A stretch of 64,000 bases of DNA from Selaginella moellendorffii (lineage: Eukaryota > Streptophyta > Lycopodiopsida > Selaginellales > Selaginellaceae): positions 3,400,826-3,464,825 of the forward strand of contig NW_003314264.1 in the NCBI RefSeq assembly GCF_000143415.4. The letters run 5' to 3'. The position numbers and the translations under genes were made by a program. Positions 31,567 through 41,016 of this stretch are shown one piece after another. The notes beneath the pieces were generated by a model that had not been told where the DNA came from, made no database searches, and saw only the letters and a list, made by a program, of their open reading frames with translations. How positions within the stretch are numbered: the first letter of the stretch is position 1; each line of letters starts with the position of its first letter.

Positions 31567-33636
31567 ATGGCGCTGTTTAGATCGCTAGGTAGAGCCTCTC
31601 GGGCAGCTGCTGCGCGGTTGTCCAAAAACAGCGTTAGATCGTGTAGCTCCCAGGCTCCTCCCCGGATTTTAGGAAGTAGGAGATTTTGCGATGCTCTGGG
31701 GCGGCCGAGCGGCAGCCGGCATTCGTGCCGGCATTTTTGTAGCGCGGTGCCGCCGATTTTTCTGGAGGACTTGGATGTTGAGAGGAGAGATCCCCAGGGT
31801 GGATTGGACGCTGCCCTCAACAGTGTCGTCAAGATTTTCACGGTGTCGAGCAGCCCGAACTACGTTTTGCCTTGGCAGAAGAAGCCTCTCCGCGAACTCA
31901 CTGGCTCCGGTATGATTTTCTTCTTCTCTTTCGATTTTTCCTGGAGTGAACTCTTTCTTGCTTTTCCAGGATTTGCGATCGCTGACAGGAGAATCCTTAC
32001 GAATGCACACGTCGTCGCGGATCATAGCTATGTCATGGTCCGCAAGCATGGATCGGCCGTCAAGTTTCGTGCCAAAGTTCAAGCTGTTGGACACGAGTGT
32101 GATCTAGCGCTACTCCGGGTTGACGATGATGACTTTTGGGAAGGGATTGAGCCGCTTGAGCTGGGTGATATCCCATTCTTGCAAGACTCAGTCGCTACCG
32201 TGGGCTATCCTCAAGGTGAAAGAAAAGTTGTTTCTCTACCCGTGTTAGTTTAAGCTGACTCCTCCTTGCTTTCAGGTGGCGATAATATTTGTGTGACTAG
32301 AGGCGTGGTTTCAAGAGTCGAGCCCGTGCAGTACATCCACGGTGGATCTCATCTGATAGCTATACAAATTGATGCTGCTGTTAATCCAGGAAACAGTGGC
32401 GGTCCGGCTATGTATAATAATACAGTCGTTGGAGTTGTGTTCCAAAATCTTTCCAATGCTGAAAACGTTGGGTAAGGAAGCTGAAATTGTCTTTCTTCTT
32501 TGTCTCGAGCTTGTGCTTTTATACAGATATATTATTCCCGTGCCAGTCATCAAGCACTTTCTGAGCGATGTAGAAGAAAGGGGACGATACATAGGCTTTT
32601 GCGGCTTAGGACTCGTGTGCCAATCAACTGAAAACAAGCAGCTGAGGGATCACTTGAAGATGGATTCGAAAAAAACCGGTGTGCTTGTGAGCAAGGTGTA
32701 CCCTCTGACGGAGGTGAGCAACTACATCAAAAAGGACGACGTCTTGCTTGCCTTTGATGGTGTCCTTATCGCAAATGATGGCTCAGGTATGTTTCTGCGG
32801 CGTTTTTCCTTTCTAACGGTGAATCATTTTGCAGTTACTTTTCGAAACAGGGAGAGAATCTCTTTTGTGCACTTAGTGACCATGAAAAGAGAAGGCGAGT
32901 CCGCTGCTTTACGAGTTTTGAGAGATGGAAAGGAGATCAATTTTAACGTTAAGCTCGCTCCGGTATTATTCATTATTGGTATCACTGCCGAGAACTAACG
33001 TTGTGTGTGTGCTCCTTTCAAGGTGAAACCTTTGGTACCAAATCACCAGTTCGAGCGCCTTCCAAGTTATTACATATTTGCCGGTCTGGTCTTTGTGCCA
33101 CTTACATTACCATACTTGCACGAATATGGTGACGATTGGTACAACGCTTCACCCAGACGGCTTTGTGATCGGACCTTCTCCAAGATGCCGAAAAAACCAG
33201 GAGAACAGTTCGTCATCATGTCACAAGTAAGCTACCAAAACTCTTATTGTTGACGATACAAAAAAACTCTGTTCATAGGTACTCATCGATGACATCAATG
33301 CGGGGTACGAGAGGCTCGCTGAGCTCCAGGTACATTTCTGGATTCTAGTATGTTATGGAGACCATTTTGTTTATACAGGTGAAACAAGTCAATGGCGAGA
33401 AGATTGTGAATCTTCAGCACCTCAGGCGCCTTGTCGAAGGGTGCAAAGAGCCTTACATTCGGTTTGATTTGGATGATGGACGGGTTATCGTGCTGAAGTA
33501 TGAATCTGCGAAGGAGGCCTCGTTGCGCATTTTGCAGAACCATCGAATATCGTCAGCGGTGTCCACGGACCTCTTGGAAGCAGATAAAGAGGAGGAATCA
33601 AGCGACGATGCTGAGAAGGAAGTAGGGACCTTGTGA
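31567..33636 (+). CDS. Deg/HtrA-type serine protease, organellar (DEG10-like)
   Basis: Eight exons (31567-31909, 31970-32215, 32276-32471, 32527-32786, 32835-32962, 33023-33226, 33279-33329, 33379-33636) join in frame to 561 aa. The first 60 residues are rich in Arg, Ser and Ala with almost no acidic residues, indicating a mitochondrial or plastid presequence. The protease domain has the full catalytic triad: His in [13 protein letters not shown], Asp in [14 protein letters not shown], Ser in [13 protein letters not shown]. One or two PDZ-like segments follow ([20 protein letters not shown]; then [17 protein letters not shown]). The pattern matches the plant DEG group around Arabidopsis DEG10, a mitochondrial quality-control protease. 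The acidic C-terminus ([13 protein letters not shown]) is unusual. A decayed duplicate lies at 24530-24995. Confidence 0.91.
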
Positions 33637-33872
33637 TAAGCGTCCTGCGTCTTGTCTTTTCGAGGTGCAGTGCACGATTTTTATTTCTTGTCACAGTTCG
33701 ATTCTTCCGCACTGCGAGGATTCGCAAGAGTTTGTCCAGTGGATTTCTCACAGGCTAAGCAGGAATTTTGCTGATCCCGTCCTGGTACGTCTTTGAACAA
33801 GGAATAAAGAAAATAAAAAACATTTAACTTCGCTTTTTCTACAGGAATTTACAAAAGTGTGTTCCACCACCT

Positions 33873-35111
33873 CTAAAAGAGGATTCCGGCTGTGGCTGCT
33901 CCCCGGGGTATTGACGGAAGCTCGTCCTTTCGTCCTAGCCTGTGCACAACCTTCTGGTGAAACAGCTCTCCGTCCTCTCGGAGCTCCACCGGCAACCTCA
34001 GCGTTCTCTGGATCGTGTCCTGGACATCGGTGTAGTACCCGGCACAGTCCCTGTACATCTCGAAGATCATTCCCAGCTGCATGTCGTGCGAGACACATCC
34101 GGCGAAGAATGCCCCGATGCTCAGCAGCGAGGCCGGTATGGGATGAGAGTTCGCAAGGTTGGCGATCCCAGCGAGCAAAGCCATGGCCGGACCAGCGATG
34201 GCGAGTCCCTTGTTCACGCTCAAGATGATCCGACACATCTTCAAGTAGTTCTCCACGTCCTTGTCCAGGAGGCTGGAGACGCGCAGCAAGTCCTCCTCGA
34301 TCTTCCGGCTCCAGCCATTCGAACTGGACGTCTCGGAGGCGACGCGGATGATCGGGGCGGAGGGGTCGTAGCTTGTCCCGGAAGGTGAGGGGGAGATCTT
34401 CTCCGGGAACTTTGGAAGGCCGCCGGGGGTGAGGGGGAGGGGATAGGCCTGGTCCAGGGCGTGGAACTTCGAGATCCTGTCCTGGAAGAAGAGCCTCGAG
34501 TCCTCCCGGAGGGACGGGGAGATGGCCAGCGTGGAGTCGATCTCCTGGAAGAGGTTAGCGAACTGGCGTGCCGCGGTGCGCTGCTCCTCGGCGAGCTGCG
34601 ATGGCTGGAACTTGTTCACGGCGGCCATGACGAGAGCTGCGAAGACGTCGAGGAGCCCCGCCGAGAGCGCCAGGCTGAGGCCGTGAATGGAAGATCCGTT
34701 TAGAGCGGAGAGGACGCCCGCGGTCACCGTTGCCAGGCGGAGGCTGCCTTGGAAGAGCTTGTTCCAGTCGTCTCGCTGCTGGGCGATGATGGAGTGCATC
34801 TCCTTGCGGTCAGAGATGGAGGCCTGGAGGATCCGGAGCTTGGCGAGAAGCTTCTGGTTCTCGAGCATCGCGGATTCGTCGAGCCAGCCCTTGAAGACGT
34901 CGGCTGCTGGCTGGACTCTCTCCACGGCGGGCGAGAGCTTCACTGCATTGATCTTTGAGGAGGAGCAAACTTGGGACGGACCCGTTGACACTGCTGACCG
35001 AGGAGGAGTTTTGATCCTTGAGAGTGGCGAAAAGCCATAGCTTTCTCCTCCTCCAACAGCCTTTATCCCCATGGCTTGGGCGCTGATGTTAATCTGCGAG
35101 GACATCGCCAT
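33873..35111 (-). CDS. Probable F-box protein At4g22030-like (family of unknown role)
   Basis: An intronless gene. The frame is open from 35264, but the family pattern and context favour the ATG at 35111 or 35105 (MAMSSQINISAQAMGIKAVG), giving about 410 aa. The core resembles the plant family annotated after Arabidopsis At4g22030: EMHSIIAQQRDDWNKLFQGS, a hydrophobic stretch (TVTAGVLSALNGSS...LSLALSAGLLDVFAALVMAA), then KFQPSQLAEEQRTAARQFAN. A second hydrophobic hairpin appears near the C-terminus (LAIAGPAMALLAGIANLA). I see no clear F-box, so the family name may mislead; two hydrophobic segments suggest membrane association. It is convergent with the Deg gene (about 235 bp between stops). Confidence 0.65.
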   Translation of the reverse strand: MAMSSQINISAQAMGIKAVGGGESYGFSPLSRIKTPPRSAVSTGPSQVCSSSKINAVKLSPAVERVQPAADVFKGWLDESAMLENQKLLAKLRILQASISDRKEMHSIIAQQRDDWNKLFQGSLRLATVTAGVLSALNGSSIHGLSLALSAGLLDVFAALVMAAVNKFQPSQLAEEQRTAARQFANLFQEIDSTLAISPSLREDSRLFFQDRISKFHALDQAYPLPLTPGGLPKFPEKISPSPSGTSYDPSAPIIRVASETSSSNGWSRKIEEDLLRVSSLLDKDVENYLKMCRIILSVNKGLAIAGPAMALLAGIANLANSHPIPASLLSIGAFFAGCVSHDMQLGMIFEMYRDCAGYYTDVQDTIQRTLRLPVELREDGELFHQKVVHRLGRKDELPSIPRGAATAGILF

Positions 35112-35399
35112 AGCTCCAATGATTTGCAGCTCTTGTCGAGGTATCTTGCAGAGGTGGAAGACAGCCTGGTGTGAGAGCGAGAGAAAACGGATGAAATGAG
35201 ATATATGTGCCCCTAGAACAAGGGGATAGCAGATTTTATAGTCCGGAATGGAAAGAGCCGGCAATCACGGCCGTGATTCCGGAATGGAAGCTTGCACTCC
35301 CGCGTGGACTGGGAATAGTCTTGACCGGAACAAGCGATGGCGATAGTCAACAAGAAGACCAAGCAAAGTTTAAAGGTTGTAGTCAACAAAGCCAAAGAC

Positions 35400-35730
35400 T
35401 AAGCACTTAGTAAAGCGTAAACAAGCGTCACTTTATTAGCCGTAGTTATCAACAAAGGCGAAGACTAAACAAGATTAGCAGTAGTAGGCTATACAGCATA
35501 TCCTTTGGCGCGATTGACTTACAACGAAGGCGAAGACCAGGTAAAAGCAAGCTTCTCTTATTTATCCTTTCCCGCGCGATTGACTTACAACGAAGGCGAA
35601 GACCAGGTAAAAGCAAGCTTCTCTTATTTATCCTTTCCCGCGCGATTGACTTACAACGAAGGCGAAGACCAGGTAAAAGCAAGCTTCTCTTATTAGTTTA
35701 CAGTGTATCCTTTCCCGCGCGATTGACTTA
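35400..35730. repeat. 66-bp minisatellite, about three full units
   Basis: Two perfect copies and most of a third of a 66-bp unit starting cgcgattgacttacaacgaa lie at 35509-35574, 35575-35640 and 35641-35696. A partial unit (gcgcgattgactta) follows at 35717-35730, and degenerate relatives (caacaaaggcgaagactaa) precede it from about 35360. The last partial unit includes the stop codon of the DUF538 gene, so the array lies directly in that gene's 3' UTR. Open frames read through it are repeat artefacts. Confidence 0.9.
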
Positions 35731-36367
35731 GAATTCCTCCACTTCCAAGGCATCCTTGAGAACTTCATACACCTCTCTGGGTCGCGACTTCTTCATCCCC
35801 ACCGAGAAGTAGACCTTGTCGCCGGGATGATCCGTGGGGACGGAGATGGCGGCCACCTTGACCCAGATGAGAACTTTGGTCTTGATGCCCTCCACGTCCA
35901 CGAGCTTGCCGTGCTGGAGAGTGGCGGTGACTGTGGCGGCGTACCTCAGAATGGACGAGTCCCGGAAGCAGCACTCGCAGATCCATGGGAGCATCACGGT
36001 GAGCTTGCCGGTGGCCTCGTCGAATTCGTAGTGCGTGGCGTTCTTGGGGAAGATCCCTCGCGGGAGATTGTAGCTGTGGAGGAGATCGGGGAGAGGTGTT
36101 TGCATCCTTCCTGAGAGTGTGAGAAAATGGAATTTGTTACTGTGGGGAATGTGGATCGAACGGCACCTTTTAGGCGGTTGAAGAGAAGCTTGGCGCTCGT
36201 CTCTACGGTGGAAGATAGGGACTGTTGCAAGGGAGGTGTAAGGGAATCGAAAAAAAGACCTAGAATGCAGCAAACCATACATTGAAATCGTCGCCGATGG
36301 AGTTCATCTCCTTCTTTGCCCGCCGTGCCAGCAAGAAGCTACTCGCTTTGGAGAGTGCGCCCTCCAT
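35728..36367 (-). CDS. DUF538 family protein (SVB-like)
   Basis: Three exons (36367-36281, 36221-36167, 36110-35728) join in frame to 174 aa. The N-terminus MEGALSKASSFLLARRAKKE fits the family start, and the second exon supplies STVETSAKLLFNRLKG. The DUF538 core follows: LPDLLHSYNLPRGIFPKNAT, YEFDEATGKLTVMLPW, LRYAATVTATLQHGKLVDVE, GIKTKVLIWVKVAAISV, KVYFSVGMKKSRPREVYEVL, ending EVEEF. The family is linked to trichome and growth phenotypes (SMALLER WITH VARIABLE BRANCHES) and structurally to lipid-binding BPI-like folds; biochemical function is unclear. The stop codon falls in the edge of the 66-bp minisatellite. A telo-box core lies at 36384-36392 upstream. Confidence 0.88.
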
Positions 36368-36427
36368 CTCCCTCTGCCCAAAGAACCCTAAAAAGCTTTG
36401 CCCTAAATGGTAAATTCAAACACTATA

Positions 36428-37896
36428 CTACCAATTTAATCTACATTGCTTAGAAACTTTAGCGTCTCTTTTGGAAGAGCTTGTGTGAACAAACCATTCC
36501 TCACCATTGTTGAAGTTGAACATTTCCGTGCCCAAGAGGAGGTTTGATCTGAAGCCTGCCAATCTCTTGCTTGCCTTGTCCTCTCCATAGGCCTTTGCAA
36601 ACAAGGCGTGAACTTGGTCGAATTTGGCATCCAGATTTCTCATCCAGGCTTCACTGCAAAGTCCCAATAGTGTGAAGCGAGTCAATATGTTTTCTAGATG
36701 GTTACCAAGATCTTCCTTGATGGGTTCCATTTACTCGCCAGTGATCGAGGATCACAAAATCGTCCTGGAAATATAATGGCAATGCGTCTGCCAGCATCCT
36801 GTTGCCCGCTGTCTAGAGATTTTTACAAGCAGCAGAGATTTATGTAGTAAACGAGCAAAGAAACAAAAGGCTTTTTGCGAGAATTACCGTGCGGTATGCA
36901 AATAGCTTGTGGCAAGCATGTTCCACGAATAAGAGACCTCCTTCATTCATAAGATTGGAGACTATCTTCATAAACTTTTGATAGTTTGTCATGTGCTGCG
37001 CAAATTTTCAACAAGTTAGAACATCAATGATGGAAGATTTAATATTATGCCTCGAAAACGCCGATGCAGAAGATCCTGTCGAAAGTCTGCGTGATTTTGG
37101 TGCTTGTTATGTCGCAATCAATTGCCTCAACGTTTACCAGGCCTCTTTTTCTACGATACAAAGAAAAACGACGAGATCAACTGTGGCACCAGAAAAGAAA
37201 GAGGAGGAAACTGCTTGTTGAACCTGCATTCCTCTCGGATGTGCTCAGTTTGAACTCTCGAATCGGATATGGAAGTAATCTGGCAGGAAGGAAACCTTTG
37301 CGCGATATACAAAACCAGTCCGCCATAGCCAGATCCAAGATACGCTGCCCGCCCTCGATTCGTGCTCTGTCGCAGCACAGCTTAAACATGGCTTCCTCGG
37401 CTTGCTCGTCCGTGAACGAAGGATCCTCGTACAACAAGATCCTCGTACAACAAGCAGCTGATCATTCAGTTTTGAGCATTCTAATTGTCATGAGATTTAT
37501 GATCAAATCTTGGGTTCTTCTTACCTGTACTTGAGATGCTTTCTAAGAAGGAGTTTGAAGAAGTCAACATCATAGAGCTCGTCCCGGAAAGAGCCCCTTG
37601 CTTCCATGACGGGCATTTGCTTGGCATCTACAAAACAAGATGTGACAAATCGATTGATTCGACTAGAATGAGAGGGAGAACTTACTCTGGACGAAATTAA
37701 CAAGGCCCTGGAGCTGCTCTTCTGCAGAGAGTCCGTACAAGTAGCGGAGCTGCAATGCCACATCCTGGCGGATTAGCCTTCGCACTAGAAAATCTGGCAG
37801 CTTTTGTAGGACTGGGTGCAACACCCCGACAGGCTCGAGCACCAGCGTTTCCATGATTCTCAATTCTCTCCGTTTGCTCTCCGCTTCAGTGGGCAA
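36428..37896 (-). pseudogene. Broken coclaurine N-methyltransferase-like gene (SAM-dependent)
   Basis: Segments in order match plant coclaurine N-methyltransferase / cyclopropane-fatty-acid-synthase-like enzymes: LPDFLVRRLIRQDVALQLRY (exon from 37896), LYEDPSFTDEQAEEAMFKLC, GGLVLYIAQRFPSCQITSI, NVEAIDCDITSTKITQTFDR, HMTNYQKFMKIVSNLMNEGG with LLFVEHACHKLFAY, LPLYFQDDFVILDHWRVNG, and AYGEDKASKRLAGFRSNLLL. The frame is broken at least three times. In SAM-binding motif I the reading changes after QRILDL, consistent with loss of about 7 bases that would encode GCG. One extra base after HQGRSW gives a stop. A further shift lies near EEWFV. Methyl transfer should be impossible, so this is a pseudogene or an allele ruined recently, since most segments are well preserved. 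Confidence 0.8.
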
Positions 37897-38539
37897 TGCT
37901 GACGCTACTTGCGCAGCGTAGAAAATATAAACTATTTTAAAAATGTTTTGAAAACAAAAGGATTGGTAATGATTGAACCTAATAAGCTAATCCAATTGAT
38001 GGCTCGTACGTACTTACAATTTTTCTTGCCTCCTGACATTGTTTTCTCTTATATGATGCCCATTATTTGCCAAAAAGGAAGCTTTTTCCTTTTTTTTTTG
38101 TCTTTCCTATCTTGAACCAATATATATACAGTCCACTTGTGCTGCATGGGACATGGATGCAATGCATGGTTCAACAAAAAGAATAAGAAAAAGCTTTGAT
38201 ATATTTTATGAAGACCCACTAAGCATTAAATTTATTGGCTAATTCCTGATATAGGTGTTTTGAACATGGCTATAACAATTATTATAATAAATCAAGATAT
38301 ATATAAAAAAAAGTTCAGCTTGTTAAGTATCGTACCAAACCTTATAAATTTGCAATCTAAATTGCCATAATACACAATACAATCCCTTCCACAGAGTAAA
38401 AATCCCTTCAAACAAATTATATATTGTAAGATTGGGAAAATGAATTAACATTATATCATCCATTTTATACTCTACAAGTGGATGATAATAAAAATTGTAA
38501 TGCCATTGTTGTCCCACTTGTACATAACCCAAATTTTCA

Positions 38540-38690
38540 ACAACTCCATTTGAACCAATGGAAGAATACTCATTAAATAATGATCCTAAAATTTTATTAA
38601 CAACTCATAACATTTCAAATATAACCTCAAATGGTAATATCATACCATTTTTATATAGAAGTTTATATGGTGAAGCACCGATATAATTCA
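38540..38690 (-). mobile_element. Possible Ty3/gypsy integrase remnant
   Basis: The minus strand reads GASPYKLLYKNGMILPFEVI before a stop. This resembles the C-terminal integrase phrase of plant gypsy elements (T/SPF-LVYG-EA-LPIEV). It is short and AT-biased and no other pol part could be recognised nearby, so the assignment is tentative. Confidence 0.35.
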
Positions 38691-38884
38691 TGACAAACTA
38701 TTATAAAATAAAATAAATATAAAATAGTATGAAACAAAGGGGAAAAACCTTAAAGCCATATTTAATATAATTGCACTGTAACTAATTTGTATAAAGGAAG
38801 GTCAAATGTTTAATTCAACACCATCTATAACGATTGAAGCTCAAACTCAAGATCACATGTATGCACAATTAAGTCTGCACTATT

Positions 38885-38985
38885 CCACACACACATATAT
38901 GTATGTATATATATGTATATGTATGTGTATGTATGTACATATGTATGTATATATGTATATATATACATGTATGTATATAGTTATT
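38885..38985. repeat. TA/TG/CA microsatellite
   Basis: A run of alternating purine-pyrimidine mainly of tatg and ta units, starting with a short cacacaca stretch. It is a simple sequence repeat; reading frames across it are artefacts. Confidence 0.85.
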
Positions 38986-39802
38986 GTTATTGCTACACAT
39001 TGTTATTTACAATTGTATCATGTAGTAAAGTTGGTCTTCATTCTTTATAAGCCAAATAATAAAAAATAAACTCAAACCTATATCAACTAACATAGACAAA
39101 ATAATATTGCTATAAAAATGAGATTGGGAAGTAAATATTAAATGAATTGGTGCTAAATGAACCCCTTGATAGTACTTCCAAAAAAGAGATAAAGGGATTA
39201 CTAACTTATTCAAGCAATGATCTTCCACTACTCATAGAAATATTTATTTGTTAAGACCTTCCATCACAACAACACTAATGCCATAGCCATAATTATATTT
39301 TCACCCTTGTCCTTTAACATGGGTAGCAATAGCATCAATCTCTATCAGAACATGAATATCTCCCATTAGGAGTAGAGTTGAAATATGTATAGCTATAAAT
39401 GGGAAACATAATGTTTTATAGCATTATGTTAGTCAAATAATGCTATCAAGGGTAACTAGAGTAAGTGTACAAGTCTTATAAAATTTTGATAAAACATTAG
39501 CCACAATATGCCTAATTTGATTTGCTTTAAAATATTTTGCTTCACACGAAGCAAGAAACTTTAGAAGTGAACACCAAATTACATAATTAACTTAAACAAC
39601 TTTTGACAAGGATTTTACAATTGTTAAAAAGGCATTGTCATAGTCATTAGCATATTTGAATGGGTGCTTAAAGATATACAATAAAAGACTCTAATTCACA
39701 TAAATGGTTGCATTTATACCATTATATCATTGCAATGTTGTCAATTGAGAAACATGTGTAAACTTTGAATTTAGACTTCTTAAGAAATCATTTAGCTAAT
39801 TT

Positions 39803-39905
39803 TTAACTCCAAATATCCTAAAACTCTTAATCAATTAAGAAAAAAATGTGATCTTTTATTTATGGGCCCTTTCCTTTTATATTTGAACCCTAATAAATCA
39901 TTCTT
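39803..39905 (-). repeat. Fragment of Cassandra-like LTR
   Basis: The plus strand carries ttaactccaaatatcctaaa, ctcttaatcaattaag, atgggccctttccttttata and tttgaaccctaa in the same order and spacing as the LTRs at 4751-5296. Only the LTR centre is left; both ends and the 5S part are missing. Confidence 0.7.
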
Positions 39906-41016
39906 TACTATCTGGGAAACTAGTGGGCATCATCCCAAAAGTTATAGATGGTATTCATTATGAAATGATCAAACCAATTATATATATCATTCTCAGAATT
40001 TTTATGGAAAAAATCTAGATGGATGCGAGGATTAGCAGCAAAGATAAAAAAGATGCACTATATGCCATGAAATCTACTACCAATTAAGTTTGATTATTCA
40101 ATTGCAACTATACAACATTGAATCATTGCACCAATTGTTACTCTAAAATCAAAGAAGAAGGATATGATTAGTATGCTACTTTACTATGAAAATGAACAAA
40201 AAGAAAAAAAGTAAAAGAGAAGAAACAAATAGTCAAATCATATTTCAATTGCTATAAAAGTGATGTCTATGTGTATTCATTTGGATGGCTTTTATAAGCT
40301 CTATCACATTATAATAAGAGCTGCCCCTTAACTCTAACAATATGAATGTATAGAATATTGAAATATGTATATTCAATTAGCCTTAAAACCCTAGAAGAGT
40401 ATTATCATGTTAATAATAATATATTCTCACAGTTTGAATTTATAATAATATTTAACTGAAAAACCTAGAAATAATTATGAAATAAAACTAAAATAAAAAA
40501 TAAAACAAAAAATATGTTATAAGTGTTGAATGAAAAGTCAATATAAACACCAACTAATAGTTTATATTCATTTATTTCATATTTTATCGTTTAATAATGA
40601 ATTCAGATATAATAACTAAAAGTGGTAGGTAAATAAAAAATTGGGTTAGATGAATATATCTAATTGCAAATAGATAAGTATTTCGTATATAAAATCTATA
40701 TATTATGTAATAATTTAAATAAATTTTATTATTATATTTTGTTTCTACTTGATCAAAGATATATAATATCCTCAAAAATACAAAAAAATTGCACTATAAA
40801 TACTACAACAAACTGAGTAATTTTATAGAAGTCACAAATCAGGAAAAAAAAAAAAAGACTTAATAAGAACAAAATATTAGAGGAATAGACATGGTTTATT
40901 TTGTAATGGACAAAAATATAATCTAATTTTGATTATTAAACTATCTTGTGTTGTTATATACTATCATATATTATTTTAATATAACTGCATTTTTGTAAAT
41001 ATAAATATGAGTAAAG

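Larger units (their letters stand above)
37897..41016. other. AT-rich repeat-derived DNA without intact genes
   Basis: About 3.1 kb, very AT-rich. Contents I can support are a TA/TG microsatellite (38890-38985), a possible Ty3/gypsy integrase remnant (38540-38690) and a fragment of the Cassandra-like LTR (39803-39905). The remainder shows no recognisable coding or RNA feature. Confidence 0.5.

Noticed and set aside
35449-35696. Open frames on both strands with repeated peptide units
   Set aside because: They are read-through of the 66-bp minisatellite, whose length is divisible by three.
38885-39069. Tyr/Met/Cys-rich open frame
   Set aside because: Produced by the TA/TG microsatellite.
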